A stretch of DNA of 20,029 nucleotides, from NCBI GenBank assembly GCA_031277235.1, contig JAITMT010000090.1, positions 1 to 20,029 on the forward strand. Direction: 5' to 3'. Under the pieces are notes generated by a model, which did no database searches, was not told where the DNA came from, and was given only the letters and a program-made list of their open reading frames with translations. The DNA is from Tannerella sp. (GTDB lineage: Bacteria > Bacteroidota > Bacteroidia > Bacteroidales > Tannerellaceae). The position numbers were made by a program, and so were the translations under genes. This document shows positions 7,075 to 14,725 of the stretch, in pieces (within the stretch, counting starts at the first letter, position 1; each line of letters starts with the position of its first letter).

Positions 7075-8322
7075 ATGAATACAAAAAATAATCGAAAAAC
7101 AATGTTTCCCGACGTTACCGACGAACAGTGGAACGACTGGAAATGGCAGGTTACGCATCGGGTTGAAACATTCGATGAACTGAAAAACATCATCCCCCTG
7201 ACGGAGTCCGAAGAAGCCGGTATCAAGGAATCGCTCAAAACGCTGCGTATGGCTATTACGCCCTATTATCTGAGTCTGGTTGACGTGGATAATCCGTACT
7301 GCCCGGTGCGCAAGCAGGCTGTTCCGACCATCGCCGAGTTGCACAATTCGTCTGCGGATTTGCTGGATCCGCTGCACGAGGACACGGATTCTCCGGTTCC
7401 CGGACTGACGCACCGCTATCCCGACCGCGTGCTGTTTCTGATTACCGACCAGTGCTCGATGTACTGCCGGCACTGTACCCGCCGCCGTTATACGGGGCTG
7501 AACGATGACGAATCCCCTTCCGAGCGCGTGGAGAAGGCTATTGAATACATCGCCGCCACGCCGCAAGTGCGCGACGTGCTGCTGTCGGGCGGCGACGCGC
7601 TGATGGTAGGCGACCGGCGTCTGGAATACATCATTCAGCGTTTAAGGGCTATTCCGCATGTTGAAATCATCCGTCTGGGCACGCGCATTCCGGTGGTTTT
7701 GCCGCAACGCATCACCGACGATTTTGTCAACATGCTGAAAAAATATCACCCGATATGGCTGAACACACATTTCAACCATCCGCATGAAATCACGCCGGAA
7801 GCCGTCGAGGCTTGCCGGAAACTGGCTGACGCCGGGGTTCCGCTGGGCAATCAGTCGGTGTTGCTTCGCGGGGTGAACGACTGCGTTTCCGTGATGAAGA
7901 AATTGGTGCACGGTCTGGTGAAAATACGCGTCCGTCCCTACTACATCTATCAGTGCGACCTGTCCATGGGGCTGGAACATTTCCGCACGCCGGTATCAAA
8001 AGGGATCGAAATCATAGAAAATCTGCGCGGACATACCTCCGGCTATGCCGTGCCCACGTTCGTCGTGGACGCTCCGGGCGGCGGCGGAAAAACGCCCGTC
8101 ATGCCGAATTACCTGATTTCTCAATCGCCGCAAAAAGTGGTACTGCGTAATTTCGAGGGAGTCATTACCACCTACACCGAACCCGAACATTACGTCAATG
8201 AATGTCATTGCGAAGATTGTGAGGATGTTCCGAAATCCGGCGGCGTAGCGTCCCTGCTCCGCGGCGACAAATTAGCCCTGGAACCGGAAGACATGGAACG
8301 GAAACATAGATTGACGAAATGA
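7075..8322 (+). CDS. kamA: L-lysine 2,3-aminomutase (radical SAM)
   Basis: KamA interconverts L-lysine and L-beta-lysine, the first step of the pathway, using a [4Fe-4S] cluster, S-adenosylmethionine and PLP. The 415-residue protein has the radical-SAM motif CSMYCRHC (C127, C131, C134) and the PLP lysine K339 in PGGGGKTPV. The substrate-binding aspartates are D295 (QCDLS) and D332 (DAPGGGGK). The zinc ligands are C270 (GVNDC) and C377, C379 and C382 (CHCEDC). These sit at a constant +2 offset from the Clostridium subterminale enzyme, so all key residues are retained and length is normal. The ATG follows an A-rich leader. A GC-rich palindrome begins 3 nt after the stop. Confidence 0.97.
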   Translation: MNTKNNRKTMFPDVTDEQWNDWKWQVTHRVETFDELKNIIPLTESEEAGIKESLKTLRMAITPYYLSLVDVDNPYCPVRKQAVPTIAELHNSSADLLDPLHEDTDSPVPGLTHRYPDRVLFLITDQCSMYCRHCTRRRYTGLNDDESPSERVEKAIEYIAATPQVRDVLLSGGDALMVGDRRLEYIIQRLRAIPHVEIIRLGTRIPVVLPQRITDDFVNMLKKYHPIWLNTHFNHPHEITPEAVEACRKLADAGVPLGNQSVLLRGVNDCVSVMKKLVHGLVKIRVRPYYIYQCDLSMGLEHFRTPVSKGIEIIENLRGHTSGYAVPTFVVDAPGGGGKTPVMPNYLISQSPQKVVLRNFEGVITTYTEPEHYVNECHCEDCEDVPKSGGVASLLRGDKLALEPEDMERKHRLTK

Positions 8323-8324
8323 CG

Positions 8325-8411
8325 CCTCACCCCAGCCCTCTCCAAAGGAGAGGGAGTCCTATCCGGCGGTATCAAAAGTCCCTCCCTTTTGGGGAGGGAT
8401 TTAGGGAGAGG
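8325..8411 (+). repeat. GC-rich CCTC palindromic repeat, copy 2 (double hairpin)
   Basis: The left arm starts CCTCACCCCAGCCCTCTCC and contains a CCCTCTCC/GGAGAGGG hairpin around AAA. The right arm contains CCCTCCC/GGGAGGG and ends TTAGGGAGAGG. The two arms are imperfect inverted copies of each other around a central spacer (about 8355-8378), so the whole 87 bp can also fold into one long hairpin. It occupies most of the kamA-kamB gap. Confidence 0.8.
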
Positions 8412-8430
8412 CGCTAAAAATAACAAAACA

Positions 8431-9450
8431 ATGCCTTTTATAAAAGCGATAGAACAGTTTAACAGCGTGGCGATTGTCGGTATGGCAAAAAATACCGGCA
8501 AGACGACATGTCTGAACTATGTCATCAATCACCTGCAGGACGAAGGCAAAAAGATAGCCCTGACCTCCATCGGCGTGGACGGCGAAGAGCGCGACGTGCT
8601 GTATGATACGCCCAAACCGCGAATCGTCCTGCACAAGGGAATGATTTTTATGACTTCGGAAAAGGATTTTGAACAGCGGGAATTTCCTGCCGAACTGCTC
8701 TCTGTGTCGGAACGGGTAACGCCTCTCGGCTGCTTAGTTACCGCGCGAGCCGAAGGTTCGGGAAAGGTGGTGCTCTCCGGTCCTTCCGATTCCGCATGGT
8801 TGCAGGAAGAGATTGCCGCCATGCAGGCGTACGGAGCGGAAATCACCCTGATTGACGGCGCGCTGTCGCGAATGAGTCTGGCGTCGCCTGCGGTAACAGA
8901 CGCGATGATTTTATGCACCGGCGCAGCCTGTTCCGCGCAATTGCCGGAGTTGATTCGCCGGACGAAATTTCGCTGTCACCTGATTGATTTGCCACAGGCG
9001 TCCGCTTCGTTGTATCATGAATTTTTTCCCCTGAACAGTGGCGTATGGACGCTGACGGACAACGGAGAACCCGTTCAGAAGATAGCCAAAACGGTATTTA
9101 CGGCGAATAATAATTGGCAACAGACATTGTCGGAGAATTTGACAATTTACGTCTCCGGCGCCGTAACCGACCGTTTCCTGAAAAATTTGTACGGCAACAT
9201 GCGATTGGTCGTGCGCGATTTTACCAAACTTTTTGTCTCCATGCCGACGTGCGAGCGGTTTATCCGTCAGGGAGGACGTATCGAAGTGCTGCAAAAGGCA
9301 AAATTGCTGGCGGTCTGCACCAATCCCGTGTCGCCGGAAGGAGCGCGTCTAAACCCGGAGATGCTGCGGGAGCAGATGCAGGAAGCGTTGCAATTGCCGG
9401 TGTATGATATTCACCTCACCCCTGCCCCTCTCCACAGGAGAGGGGATTAG
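8431..9450 (+). CDS. kamB: P-loop protein of the lysine aminomutase locus (KamB-like)
   Basis: This is a 339-residue protein with a Walker A motif GMAKNTGKT at residues 17-25 in an IVGMAKNTGKTT context, resembling MobB- or dethiobiotin-synthetase-type P-loop proteins. An LIDGALSRM segment follows further on. Its place between kamA and kamD matches the locus protein called KamB, thought to act with a MutS-like ATPase (KamC) in reactivating lysine 5,6-aminomutase. That role is from memory of family naming and is not proven here. The ATG at 8431 is preferred over an in-frame start at 8389 inside the repeat. The last 13 residues, from about HLTPAPL to the stop, are encoded by a palindromic repeat (9414-9450), so the native C-terminus has been replaced. 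KamC, normally next, is absent. Confidence 0.75.
   Translation: MPFIKAIEQFNSVAIVGMAKNTGKTTCLNYVINHLQDEGKKIALTSIGVDGEERDVLYDTPKPRIVLHKGMIFMTSEKDFEQREFPAELLSVSERVTPLGCLVTARAEGSGKVVLSGPSDSAWLQEEIAAMQAYGAEITLIDGALSRMSLASPAVTDAMILCTGAACSAQLPELIRRTKFRCHLIDLPQASASLYHEFFPLNSGVWTLTDNGEPVQKIAKTVFTANNNWQQTLSENLTIYVSGAVTDRFLKNLYGNMRLVVRDFTKLFVSMPTCERFIRQGGRIEVLQKAKLLAVCTNPVSPEGARLNPEMLREQMQEALQLPVYDIHLTPAPLHRRGD
9414..9450 (+). repeat. GC-rich CCTC palindromic repeat, copy 3, overlapping the kamB 3' end
   Basis: A single hairpin, CCCCTCTCC (9425-9433) and GGAGAGGGG with an ACA loop, is preceded by CCTCACCCCTG and followed by ATTAG. It supplies the last codons and the TAG stop of kamB. It shares its CCTCACCCC start with copy 2. 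Confidence 0.8.
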
Positions 9451-9511
9451 TAGCAGGAAAGGACGAAAATATGTAAATTCTGTAAATTATGAAATTCTGT
9501 AAAATTTCAAC

Positions 9512-11065
9512 ATGATGCAAAAAAGTAAATTGGGACTCGATCCTTCAAAAGTAGCAGCAGCCAAGGAAACGGCGCGACATATCGCCGCCGACGTGCAGCA
9601 ATTTGTCAACGATTATACCACGGTCGCCGTGGAGCGTACCCTGTGTCGCCTGATGGGAATTGACGGCGTGGACGAAAACGGTGTACCGCTGCCGAATGTG
9701 GTAACGGGAGCCGTTCAGGAGTCCGGTCATCTGTCGGACGGCGTGCTTTTTTGGCTGGGCAATGCCGTGATGGCTACCGGAAAATCTCCGCAGGAAATCG
9801 CGGAACAGGTCGCCGACGGAAATCTGGATATTACCGCCTGCGCCGCCCAATCTCCGGCTGATATTGTCGCCGCCCTGCAACCCTTTGTTAACGCGGCTGT
9901 GGAACGTATTCGCCAAAATAAAAAACGTCGCGAAGACACGATTGCCGGAATCGGAGAAGGCGCAAAACCATATCTCTACGTGATTGTGGCTACCGGCAAC
10001 ATCTACGAAGACGTGATACAGGCGCAGGCTGCCACGCGGCAGGGAGCCGATATTATTGCGGTCATTCGCACTACCGGACAGAGTCTCCTCGATTATGTGC
10101 CCTACGGCGCAACGACCGAAGGCTTCGGCGGAACGTATGCCACGCAGGAGAATTTCCGCATCATGCGCAAGGCGCTGGACGAAGTCGGGCAGGAAGTCGG
10201 GCGCTATATCCGGCTGTGCAACTACTGTTCGGGGCTGTGCATGCCCGAAATTGCGGCGATGGGAGCGCTCGAAGGATTAGACGTGATGCTCAACGACGCG
10301 CTGTACGGTATCCTCTTTCGCGACATCAACATGCAGCGCACCCTGATTGACCAGTATTTTTCGCGCATCATCAACGGTTTCGCCGGCGTAATCATCAACA
10401 CCGGAGAAGACAACTATCTCACCACGGCAGACGCTTTTGAAGAAGCCCACACCGTTCTGGTCTCCGATTTAATCAATGAACAGTTGGCGCTCTTAGCCGG
10501 AATACCCGAAGAACAAATGGGCTTGGGACACGCTTTCGAGATGGATCCCGAACTGAAAAACGGTTTCCTCTACGAACTCGCACAGGCGCAAATGACACGC
10601 GAAATCTTCCCGAAAGCACCGCTCAAATACATGCCGCCGACCAAATTCATGACCGGCAACGTCTTTTGCGGATATACGCAGAATGCGCTGTTCAACGAAA
10701 TTTCCATCTGGACGGGACAGGGCATCCAGTTGCTCGGAATGCTGACCGAAGCGGTGCATACGCCTTTCATGTCCGACCGCTATCTGGCGATTGAAAATGC
10801 CAAATACATTTTTAACAATCTGCACGGCATCGGCGACGAAGTGGAGTTCAAGAAGGACGGTTTAATTCAAAAACGCGCACAGACCGTGCTCGACGAGGCG
10901 CTCGTCTTGCTGGAAAAAGTGAAAGGCGAAGGATTATTTTCAGCCCTGGAAAAAGGAATTTTCGCCAACGTGAAACGCTCGAAAACCGGCGGAAAAGGCT
11001 TGGATGGCGTTGCGCTGAAGGGGGGAAATTATGTGAATCCGTTTGTGGAATTGATGAAAAAGTGA
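9512..11065 (+). CDS. kamD: Lysine 5,6-aminomutase alpha subunit
   Basis: KamD is the TIM-barrel subunit of the adenosylcobalamin- and PLP-dependent enzyme that moves the terminal amino group of beta-lysine to carbon 5. At 517 residues it has full family length. It runs from an N-terminal LGLDPSKVAAAKE through YLYVIVATGNIYEDVIQA and DYVPYGATTEGFGGTYAT to the C-terminal GLDGVALKGGNYVNPF. A second ATG one codon downstream is equally plausible as the start. Known structures place the PLP-binding lysine and the cobalt-coordinating histidine in the beta subunit KamE, so this subunit cannot work alone. KamE usually overlaps or abuts kamD, but here 233 bp of apparently non-coding DNA and a tRNA on the other strand follow. 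Confidence 0.96.
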   Translation: MMQKSKLGLDPSKVAAAKETARHIAADVQQFVNDYTTVAVERTLCRLMGIDGVDENGVPLPNVVTGAVQESGHLSDGVLFWLGNAVMATGKSPQEIAEQVADGNLDITACAAQSPADIVAALQPFVNAAVERIRQNKKRREDTIAGIGEGAKPYLYVIVATGNIYEDVIQAQAATRQGADIIAVIRTTGQSLLDYVPYGATTEGFGGTYATQENFRIMRKALDEVGQEVGRYIRLCNYCSGLCMPEIAAMGALEGLDVMLNDALYGILFRDINMQRTLIDQYFSRIINGFAGVIINTGEDNYLTTADAFEEAHTVLVSDLINEQLALLAGIPEEQMGLGHAFEMDPELKNGFLYELAQAQMTREIFPKAPLKYMPPTKFMTGNVFCGYTQNALFNEISIWTGQGIQLLGMLTEAVHTPFMSDRYLAIENAKYIFNNLHGIGDEVEFKKDGLIQKRAQTVLDEALVLLEKVKGEGLFSALEKGIFANVKRSKTGGKGLDGVALKGGNYVNPFVELMKK

Positions 11066-11122
11066 TATTGAAAGAACTTGATTTTCTGTTTGCGCGTCTT
11101 GTGTTGAGTACGATGTTTACCG

Positions 11123-11158
11123 TTACCATATTTTAATGGTGAAAATTTCTCCGTTTTT
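11123..11158 (+). terminator. Weak candidate terminator after kamD
   Basis: TTACCAT (11123-11129) can pair with ATGGTGA (11136-11142, one G-T pair) around a 6-nt loop. An A/T-rich stretch follows, with a run of six T about 11 nt after the stem. The stem is A/T-rich and the T-run is distant, so this is tentative. The rest of 11066-11251 shows no gene I can support. Confidence 0.3.
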
Positions 11159-11251
11159 TCTCCGCTTGCATCGCCATCCGATGTTTGCAAAATGCGGTAC
11201 AAATGTCTGCAAACGGGGTAAGATTTCCAAATATTTTAGGGAAAATGTATG

Positions 11252-11285
11252 AAAAAAGGAGTTACTTTCCTTTTGCAACTCCTTA
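11252..11285 (-). terminator. Intrinsic terminator of tRNA-Pro
   Basis: On the minus strand AAGGAGTT and AACTCCTT pair around a 12-nt loop, immediately followed by a T-run (A-run at 11252-11257 on plus). It lies about 14 nt after the mature tRNA 3' end. Confidence 0.75.
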
Positions 11286-11298
11286 ATAACCAAATAGT

Positions 11299-11372
11299 CG
11301 GGATAGCGTGATTCGAACACGCGACCCCCTGCTCCCAAAGCAGGTGCGCTAACCGGACTGCGCTACATCCCG
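11299..11372 (-). tRNA. tRNA-Pro (anticodon TGG)
   Basis: The minus strand folds as a 74-nt cloverleaf. The acceptor stem pairs CGGGATG with the terminal TATCCCG (one G-T pair). The D-arm carries AGTCCGGTTAGCGC. The anticodon stem-loop CCTGC-TTTGGGA-GCAGG has TGG in the loop, and the T-arm contains GTTCGAATC. The 3' CCA is not encoded, as the genome continues ACTATTT. It has its own promoter and terminator. Confidence 0.96.
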
Positions 11373-11392
11373 TTTTTTTTATTTTGAGGGCG

Positions 11393-11423
11393 CAAAGGTA
11401 CAACTTTTTTCCGGAATTACAAA
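11393..11423 (-). promoter_or_regulatory. Promoter of tRNA-Pro
   Basis: On the minus strand TTTG (11423-11420) and TACCTTTG (11400-11393) are separated by 19 nt, the ideal Bacteroidota -33/-7 arrangement. The predicted start leaves about 15 nt of leader before the mature tRNA. Confidence 0.85.
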
Positions 11424-11465
11424 GTCAAATCATTTATTTGCATGAAATTTGCGCGAAAGCCCTCC

Positions 11466-12275
11466 TCACCGAAACCGCACATCCATTTCGACTTCCCGGT
11501 CGCTCAGCGTCCAGTCCGCGCCCTGTTCTACCAGTCGGACGGCTTCGCGGTCGGCTTCGGGACAGAGCGATTGCTCCACGCGGATATTTGCGGGGCGTCC
11601 CTCACTGTCTATCCGAAATTTAAGCCTCACGGCGCCTTCTTTTCCCTTGCAGCCTTCGCTTTGAGGTAGAACGGCGTTTTTCTTGAGATATTTTTGATAT
11701 TCCTTTTCGCCGATAACAGGTTGAGGCTCAGCGCTCTTTTTCGTTTCCATTCTTGCGGATGTTGCGCGTTCAGCCTGTTGAGGTGCGGCGCTAACCGCTC
11801 TTGTCAGCCCTTCCGCTGTAGGATTTTTCCTGCTGTAATTTTCCGTTTGATAATCGGAAACGGTCGTTTCGTCCAGTAAATCAATGTTTTTCTGCATTGC
11901 CGTAGCCAGGGGAATGTTCAATTCATTTTGCGCAATCAACACCCGTTCAGGCGCATAAATATCAAACGGCGCATGGGAAACATTTTCCGCCACGATGGAT
12001 TGATGCGTATTCAACAGAAAATATCCGCCAATCCCGACAATCAACAAAACCGTCGCCGCGGCGCTCCAATACTGGAAAGCGAGATGTTTTTTCAATCCCG
12101 TCTGTTTAGAGACATTTGCACGCATTTTTTTGATGCGCGACGCATGAGTTTCGTTTTTCACGCTGTCGAAGCCCTCCAATGCGTCCGCCAGAAAGGGATC
12201 TTTCATTGCTTCCTTTTCCAAATGATTGATTTCCTTTCCCTTACGATTACCCTGTATGTATTGAAATATGTTCAT
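11466..12275 (-). CDS. Single-pass membrane protein with C-terminal TonB-like domain (putative anti-sigma partner)
   Basis: The product is 269 residues from the ATG at 12275, which forms a 4-bp ATGA overlap with the sigma-factor stop. An upstream in-frame start at 12296 lies inside the sigma gene and is not preferred. The N-terminal cytoplasmic part (FQYIQGNRKGKEINHLEKEA...) resembles short anti-sigma domains. One hydrophobic segment at about residues 70-89 (SAAATVLLIVGIGGYFLL) follows, then a polar linker and a TonB C-terminal-like domain. The last is seen as GAVRLKFRIDSEGRPANI, EQSLCPEADREAVRLVEQG and a Trp. The coupled sigma gene and this topology suggest a membrane anti-sigma factor sensing an envelope signal. 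The anti-sigma role is inferred, and an energy-transducing TonB role is less likely because no receptor is adjacent. Confidence 0.72.
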   Translation of the reverse strand: MNIFQYIQGNRKGKEINHLEKEAMKDPFLADALEGFDSVKNETHASRIKKMRANVSKQTGLKKHLAFQYWSAAATVLLIVGIGGYFLLNTHQSIVAENVSHAPFDIYAPERVLIAQNELNIPLATAMQKNIDLLDETTVSDYQTENYSRKNPTAEGLTRAVSAAPQQAERATSARMETKKSAEPQPVIGEKEYQKYLKKNAVLPQSEGCKGKEGAVRLKFRIDSEGRPANIRVEQSLCPEADREAVRLVEQGADWTLSDREVEMDVRFR

Positions 12276-12856
12276 TTGCTGTTTTTTTCGATACAAATTT
12301 TTAAATTTCGCTTGCCATTCTGGATATAACTTTTCACCTGATTCAACGTATATCCCTCACTGTCAACAATATCCTGATAGGACATTTCTTCCGCAAAAAA
12401 CCGGAGAATCGCATTGCGCTGTTCATCAGGCAGTTTCTTGAGACACTGCCGCAAAATCTCCTTCCGTTCTTCGCCGGTTTCGTCCTCGCTTAATAGATTC
12501 AAAATCTCGTCCGATTCCATAATTTCCGAGTTGAAATCAACCAAAATTTCGTTCATTTCCTTCCTGAGCGTCTGCAAACAGTGGTTTTTCGCCACCGAAT
12601 ATATCCACGTGCGAAACGTCTGGATTTCATATTGCAACACCTTCGGAAAAATATTCTCAAATACCTGCATTACAGCATCTTGCGCCTTGTCTGCATCCGT
12701 AAAATATTTCAGACAGACGCCATACAAAAGCGGAATATAACGGTTGTACAGCATACCGAAATACTCTGCCTCTCCCGAATCTCTGTACGCGCTCAACAAA
12801 TCTTCGTCCGATAGTTTTTCTGCCTTTTTTCTGTCCAACGAAAAAATTTTTTGCAA
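12272..12856 (-). CDS. ECF-family RNA polymerase sigma-70 factor
   Basis: The product is up to 194 residues. The sigma-2 region at about 30-95 includes YNRYIPLLYGVCLKYF and ends with FRTWIYSVAKNHCLQTLRK. The sigma-4 region at about 138-185 includes KLPDEQRNAILRFF, a helix-turn-helix around MSYQDIVDSEGYTLNQVKS, and YIQNGKRNLK. There is no sigma-1 or sigma-3, as expected for ECF factors. The start is uncertain. No ATG precedes residue 35. The TTG at 12856 overlaps an apparent TATATTTG promoter box, and a TTG at 12838 would fit that promoter with a very short leader. The stop overlaps the start of the TonB-domain gene by 4 bp, so the two are co-translated. Confidence 0.9.
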   Translation of the reverse strand: MQKIFSLDRKKAEKLSDEDLLSAYRDSGEAEYFGMLYNRYIPLLYGVCLKYFTDADKAQDAVMQVFENIFPKVLQYEIQTFRTWIYSVAKNHCLQTLRKEMNEILVDFNSEIMESDEILNLLSEDETGEERKEILRQCLKKLPDEQRNAILRFFAEEMSYQDIVDSEGYTLNQVKSYIQNGKRNLKICIEKNSK

Positions 12857-12861
12857 ATATA
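12854..12861 (-). promoter_or_regulatory. Possible promoter -7 box of the sigma operon
   Basis: On the minus strand it reads TATATTTG, an exact TAnnTTTG match. It overlaps the most upstream possible start codon (TTG 12856-12854), so either that start is wrong or the box is chance. No good -33 element is seen. Confidence 0.4.
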
Positions 12862-12957
12862 GGAAAAAAATCTCATTCCGTTTGTGGAATTTTCAAAAAC
12901 TTGTCATCTATTCCTCAGAAACGTAAATTAATTATTCATTTTAAAAAGATTAAAATC

Positions 12958-14688
12958 ATGAAAGTAACAGTATTAACTGCAAGATTATCAGCAATTTTGG
13001 TGATTGCATTTTTGTGGACGGGATGTAAGAACAGACAAACCGTCGAAAACGTTAACGACACTTCGGTATTAACCGACCTGGAAGTTGTTGAAGAAGTACA
13101 ACAGCAGTATGAAGTCGCAGTCGCGGATGCAGCAGCGCCATCGCCTCCTCCATCCAAAACTTCGATTCAATTCATTGAGCCTAAAGTTATTAGTTCGGCA
13201 GAAGTTCAGGAATCGGAAGCCTTAGTCGCTTACAGGGCGGCTCCCGTCCAATCGTACAACGAAATGAAGGCGGAAGAATACAACCCGGTGGTCGAAAACC
13301 GCTTCAAGTTTGCAAAAGACGCGCCGCTCTCCACTTTTTCCATTGACGTGGATGCGGCGTCGTACAGTAATCTGCGCCGCTTCATCAACCGCGGAGAGTT
13401 GCCGCCCGCCGACGCCATCCGTACGGAAGAGTTAATCAACTATTTTTCATATAATTACAGTCAGCCGACAGGCTCGGATCCCGTGAAAATCTCAGCCGAA
13501 GTGGGAACGTGTCCCTGGAACAGCGAATATCGCTTGGTACGTATCGGGCTGAAAGCGAAGGAAATAGCAGGCGATAATCTCCCCGCTTCCAATCTGGTGT
13601 TTTTGATTGACGTTTCAGGTTCCATGGAGGGTCCCATGCGTCTGGAACTGGTGAAATCGTCACTTAAATTGCTGATTAACAACCTGCGGGAAAAAGACCG
13701 CGTAGCCATCGTGGTGTATGCCGGCTCGGCTGGCGAAGCGTTGCCTTCGACTTCCGGCAGCAACAAGCAGAAAATCCGCGAAGCGCTGGATATGCTCGAA
13801 GCGGGCGGCTCTACGGCAGGCGGCGCAGGCATTCAGCTTGCCTATAAAATTGCGGCGAAAAATTTCATCAAGGGCGGTAACAACCGCGTCATTCTCTGCA
13901 CCGACGGCGATTTCAACGTGGGCGTTTCGTCCAATGAAGGTTTGGAGAAACTCATTGAAAATGAACGCAAATCGGGTATTTTCCTCACGGCGCTGGGCTA
14001 CGGAATGGGAAATTACAAGGACAGCAAATTGCAGGTTTTAGCCGAAAAAGGTAACGGAAATTATGCCTACATTGACAATTTGCAGGAAGCTAATAAAGTG
14101 CTGGTCAGCGAATTTGGCGGAACGGTCTATGCCGTGGCAAAAGACGTGAAACTGCAAATCGAATTTAACCCTGCGCATGTGCTGGCATACCGTCTGATCG
14201 GTTACGAAAGTCGCCTGCTCAGGGACGAAGATTTCAACGACGACACGAAAGACGCCGGTGAAATGGGCGCAGGACACAATGTAACAGCGTTTTATGAAGT
14301 TGTTCCCGTTGGTGCAAAGTTTTCGTCCGCCGGAAATATTGATCCCCTCAAATATCAAGTCAATCCGAAAAGTGACGAAAAATTTCTCTATTCAAACTCC
14401 AATGAATTGCTAACCATCAAGTTGTGCTATAAGGAACCTGACGGCGACACGAGTAAGAAAATCGAACTTGCCGTGACCGACAGTCGCATGGACAACGTTT
14501 CGGGCGATTTCCGTTTTGCTTCGGCGGTCGCGATGTTCGGACAACTTTTGCGGGAGTCCGATTACAAGGGAAACGCTAATTTTGACAAGGTTATCGCATT
14601 GGCTAAAAATGGGTTAGGAGACGACGAGCAGGGTTACAGGCGCGAGTTTGTACGGCTCGCCGAATCGGCAAAAGGATTGGAAAGGTAA
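12958..14688 (+). CDS. Von Willebrand factor A domain lipoprotein (YfbK-like)
   Basis: From the ATG at 12958 this is a 576-residue protein. A lipoprotein signal peptide ends LWTGC, with the lipidated Cys at 23. After a Pro/Glu-rich linker comes the conserved N-terminal domain of the family, RFKFAKDAPLSTFSIDVDAA at about 115-134. The VWA domain follows at about 213-400, with a complete MIDAS site: D218, S220 and S222 in DVSGS, T286 in GGSTAGG, and D316 in CTDGD. A C-terminal DUF3520-type region completes it. It should sit in the envelope and bind a partner through a divalent metal. An in-frame TTG start 19 codons upstream would bury the signal peptide and is rejected. It is divergent from the sigma/TonB-domain pair, a recurring Bacteroidota arrangement that suggests one regulated unit. 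Confidence 0.9.
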   Translation: MKVTVLTARLSAILVIAFLWTGCKNRQTVENVNDTSVLTDLEVVEEVQQQYEVAVADAAAPSPPPSKTSIQFIEPKVISSAEVQESEALVAYRAAPVQSYNEMKAEEYNPVVENRFKFAKDAPLSTFSIDVDAASYSNLRRFINRGELPPADAIRTEELINYFSYNYSQPTGSDPVKISAEVGTCPWNSEYRLVRIGLKAKEIAGDNLPASNLVFLIDVSGSMEGPMRLELVKSSLKLLINNLREKDRVAIVVYAGSAGEALPSTSGSNKQKIREALDMLEAGGSTAGGAGIQLAYKIAAKNFIKGGNNRVILCTDGDFNVGVSSNEGLEKLIENERKSGIFLTALGYGMGNYKDSKLQVLAEKGNGNYAYIDNLQEANKVLVSEFGGTVYAVAKDVKLQIEFNPAHVLAYRLIGYESRLLRDEDFNDDTKDAGEMGAGHNVTAFYEVVPVGAKFSSAGNIDPLKYQVNPKSDEKFLYSNSNELLTIKLCYKEPDGDTSKKIELAVTDSRMDNVSGDFRFASAVAMFGQLLRESDYKGNANFDKVIALAKNGLGDDEQGYRREFVRLAESAKGLER

Positions 14689-14725
14689 GAAGGTTTTCAA
14701 AACACAAATCGCAAAAACTGAACGG

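Noticed and set aside
6807..7102. Overlapping short ORFs on both strands across the 23-bp hairpin array
   Set aside because: Their products are repetitive (for example PEGCL and RRDASVLSGG motifs) and are just translations of the repeat.
2599..11065. Whole locus as a recently acquired genomic island
   Set aside because: It looks somewhat GC-richer than the flanks, but no integrase, flanking direct repeats or insertion sequences are visible. The tRNA-Pro at its right side is intact, with no attachment-site copy seen.
11066..11136. Short frame after kamD (ILKELDFLFARLVLS...) as a kamE remnant
   Set aside because: It has no similarity I can recognise to the KamE N-terminus and is too short to judge, so the region is treated as non-coding.
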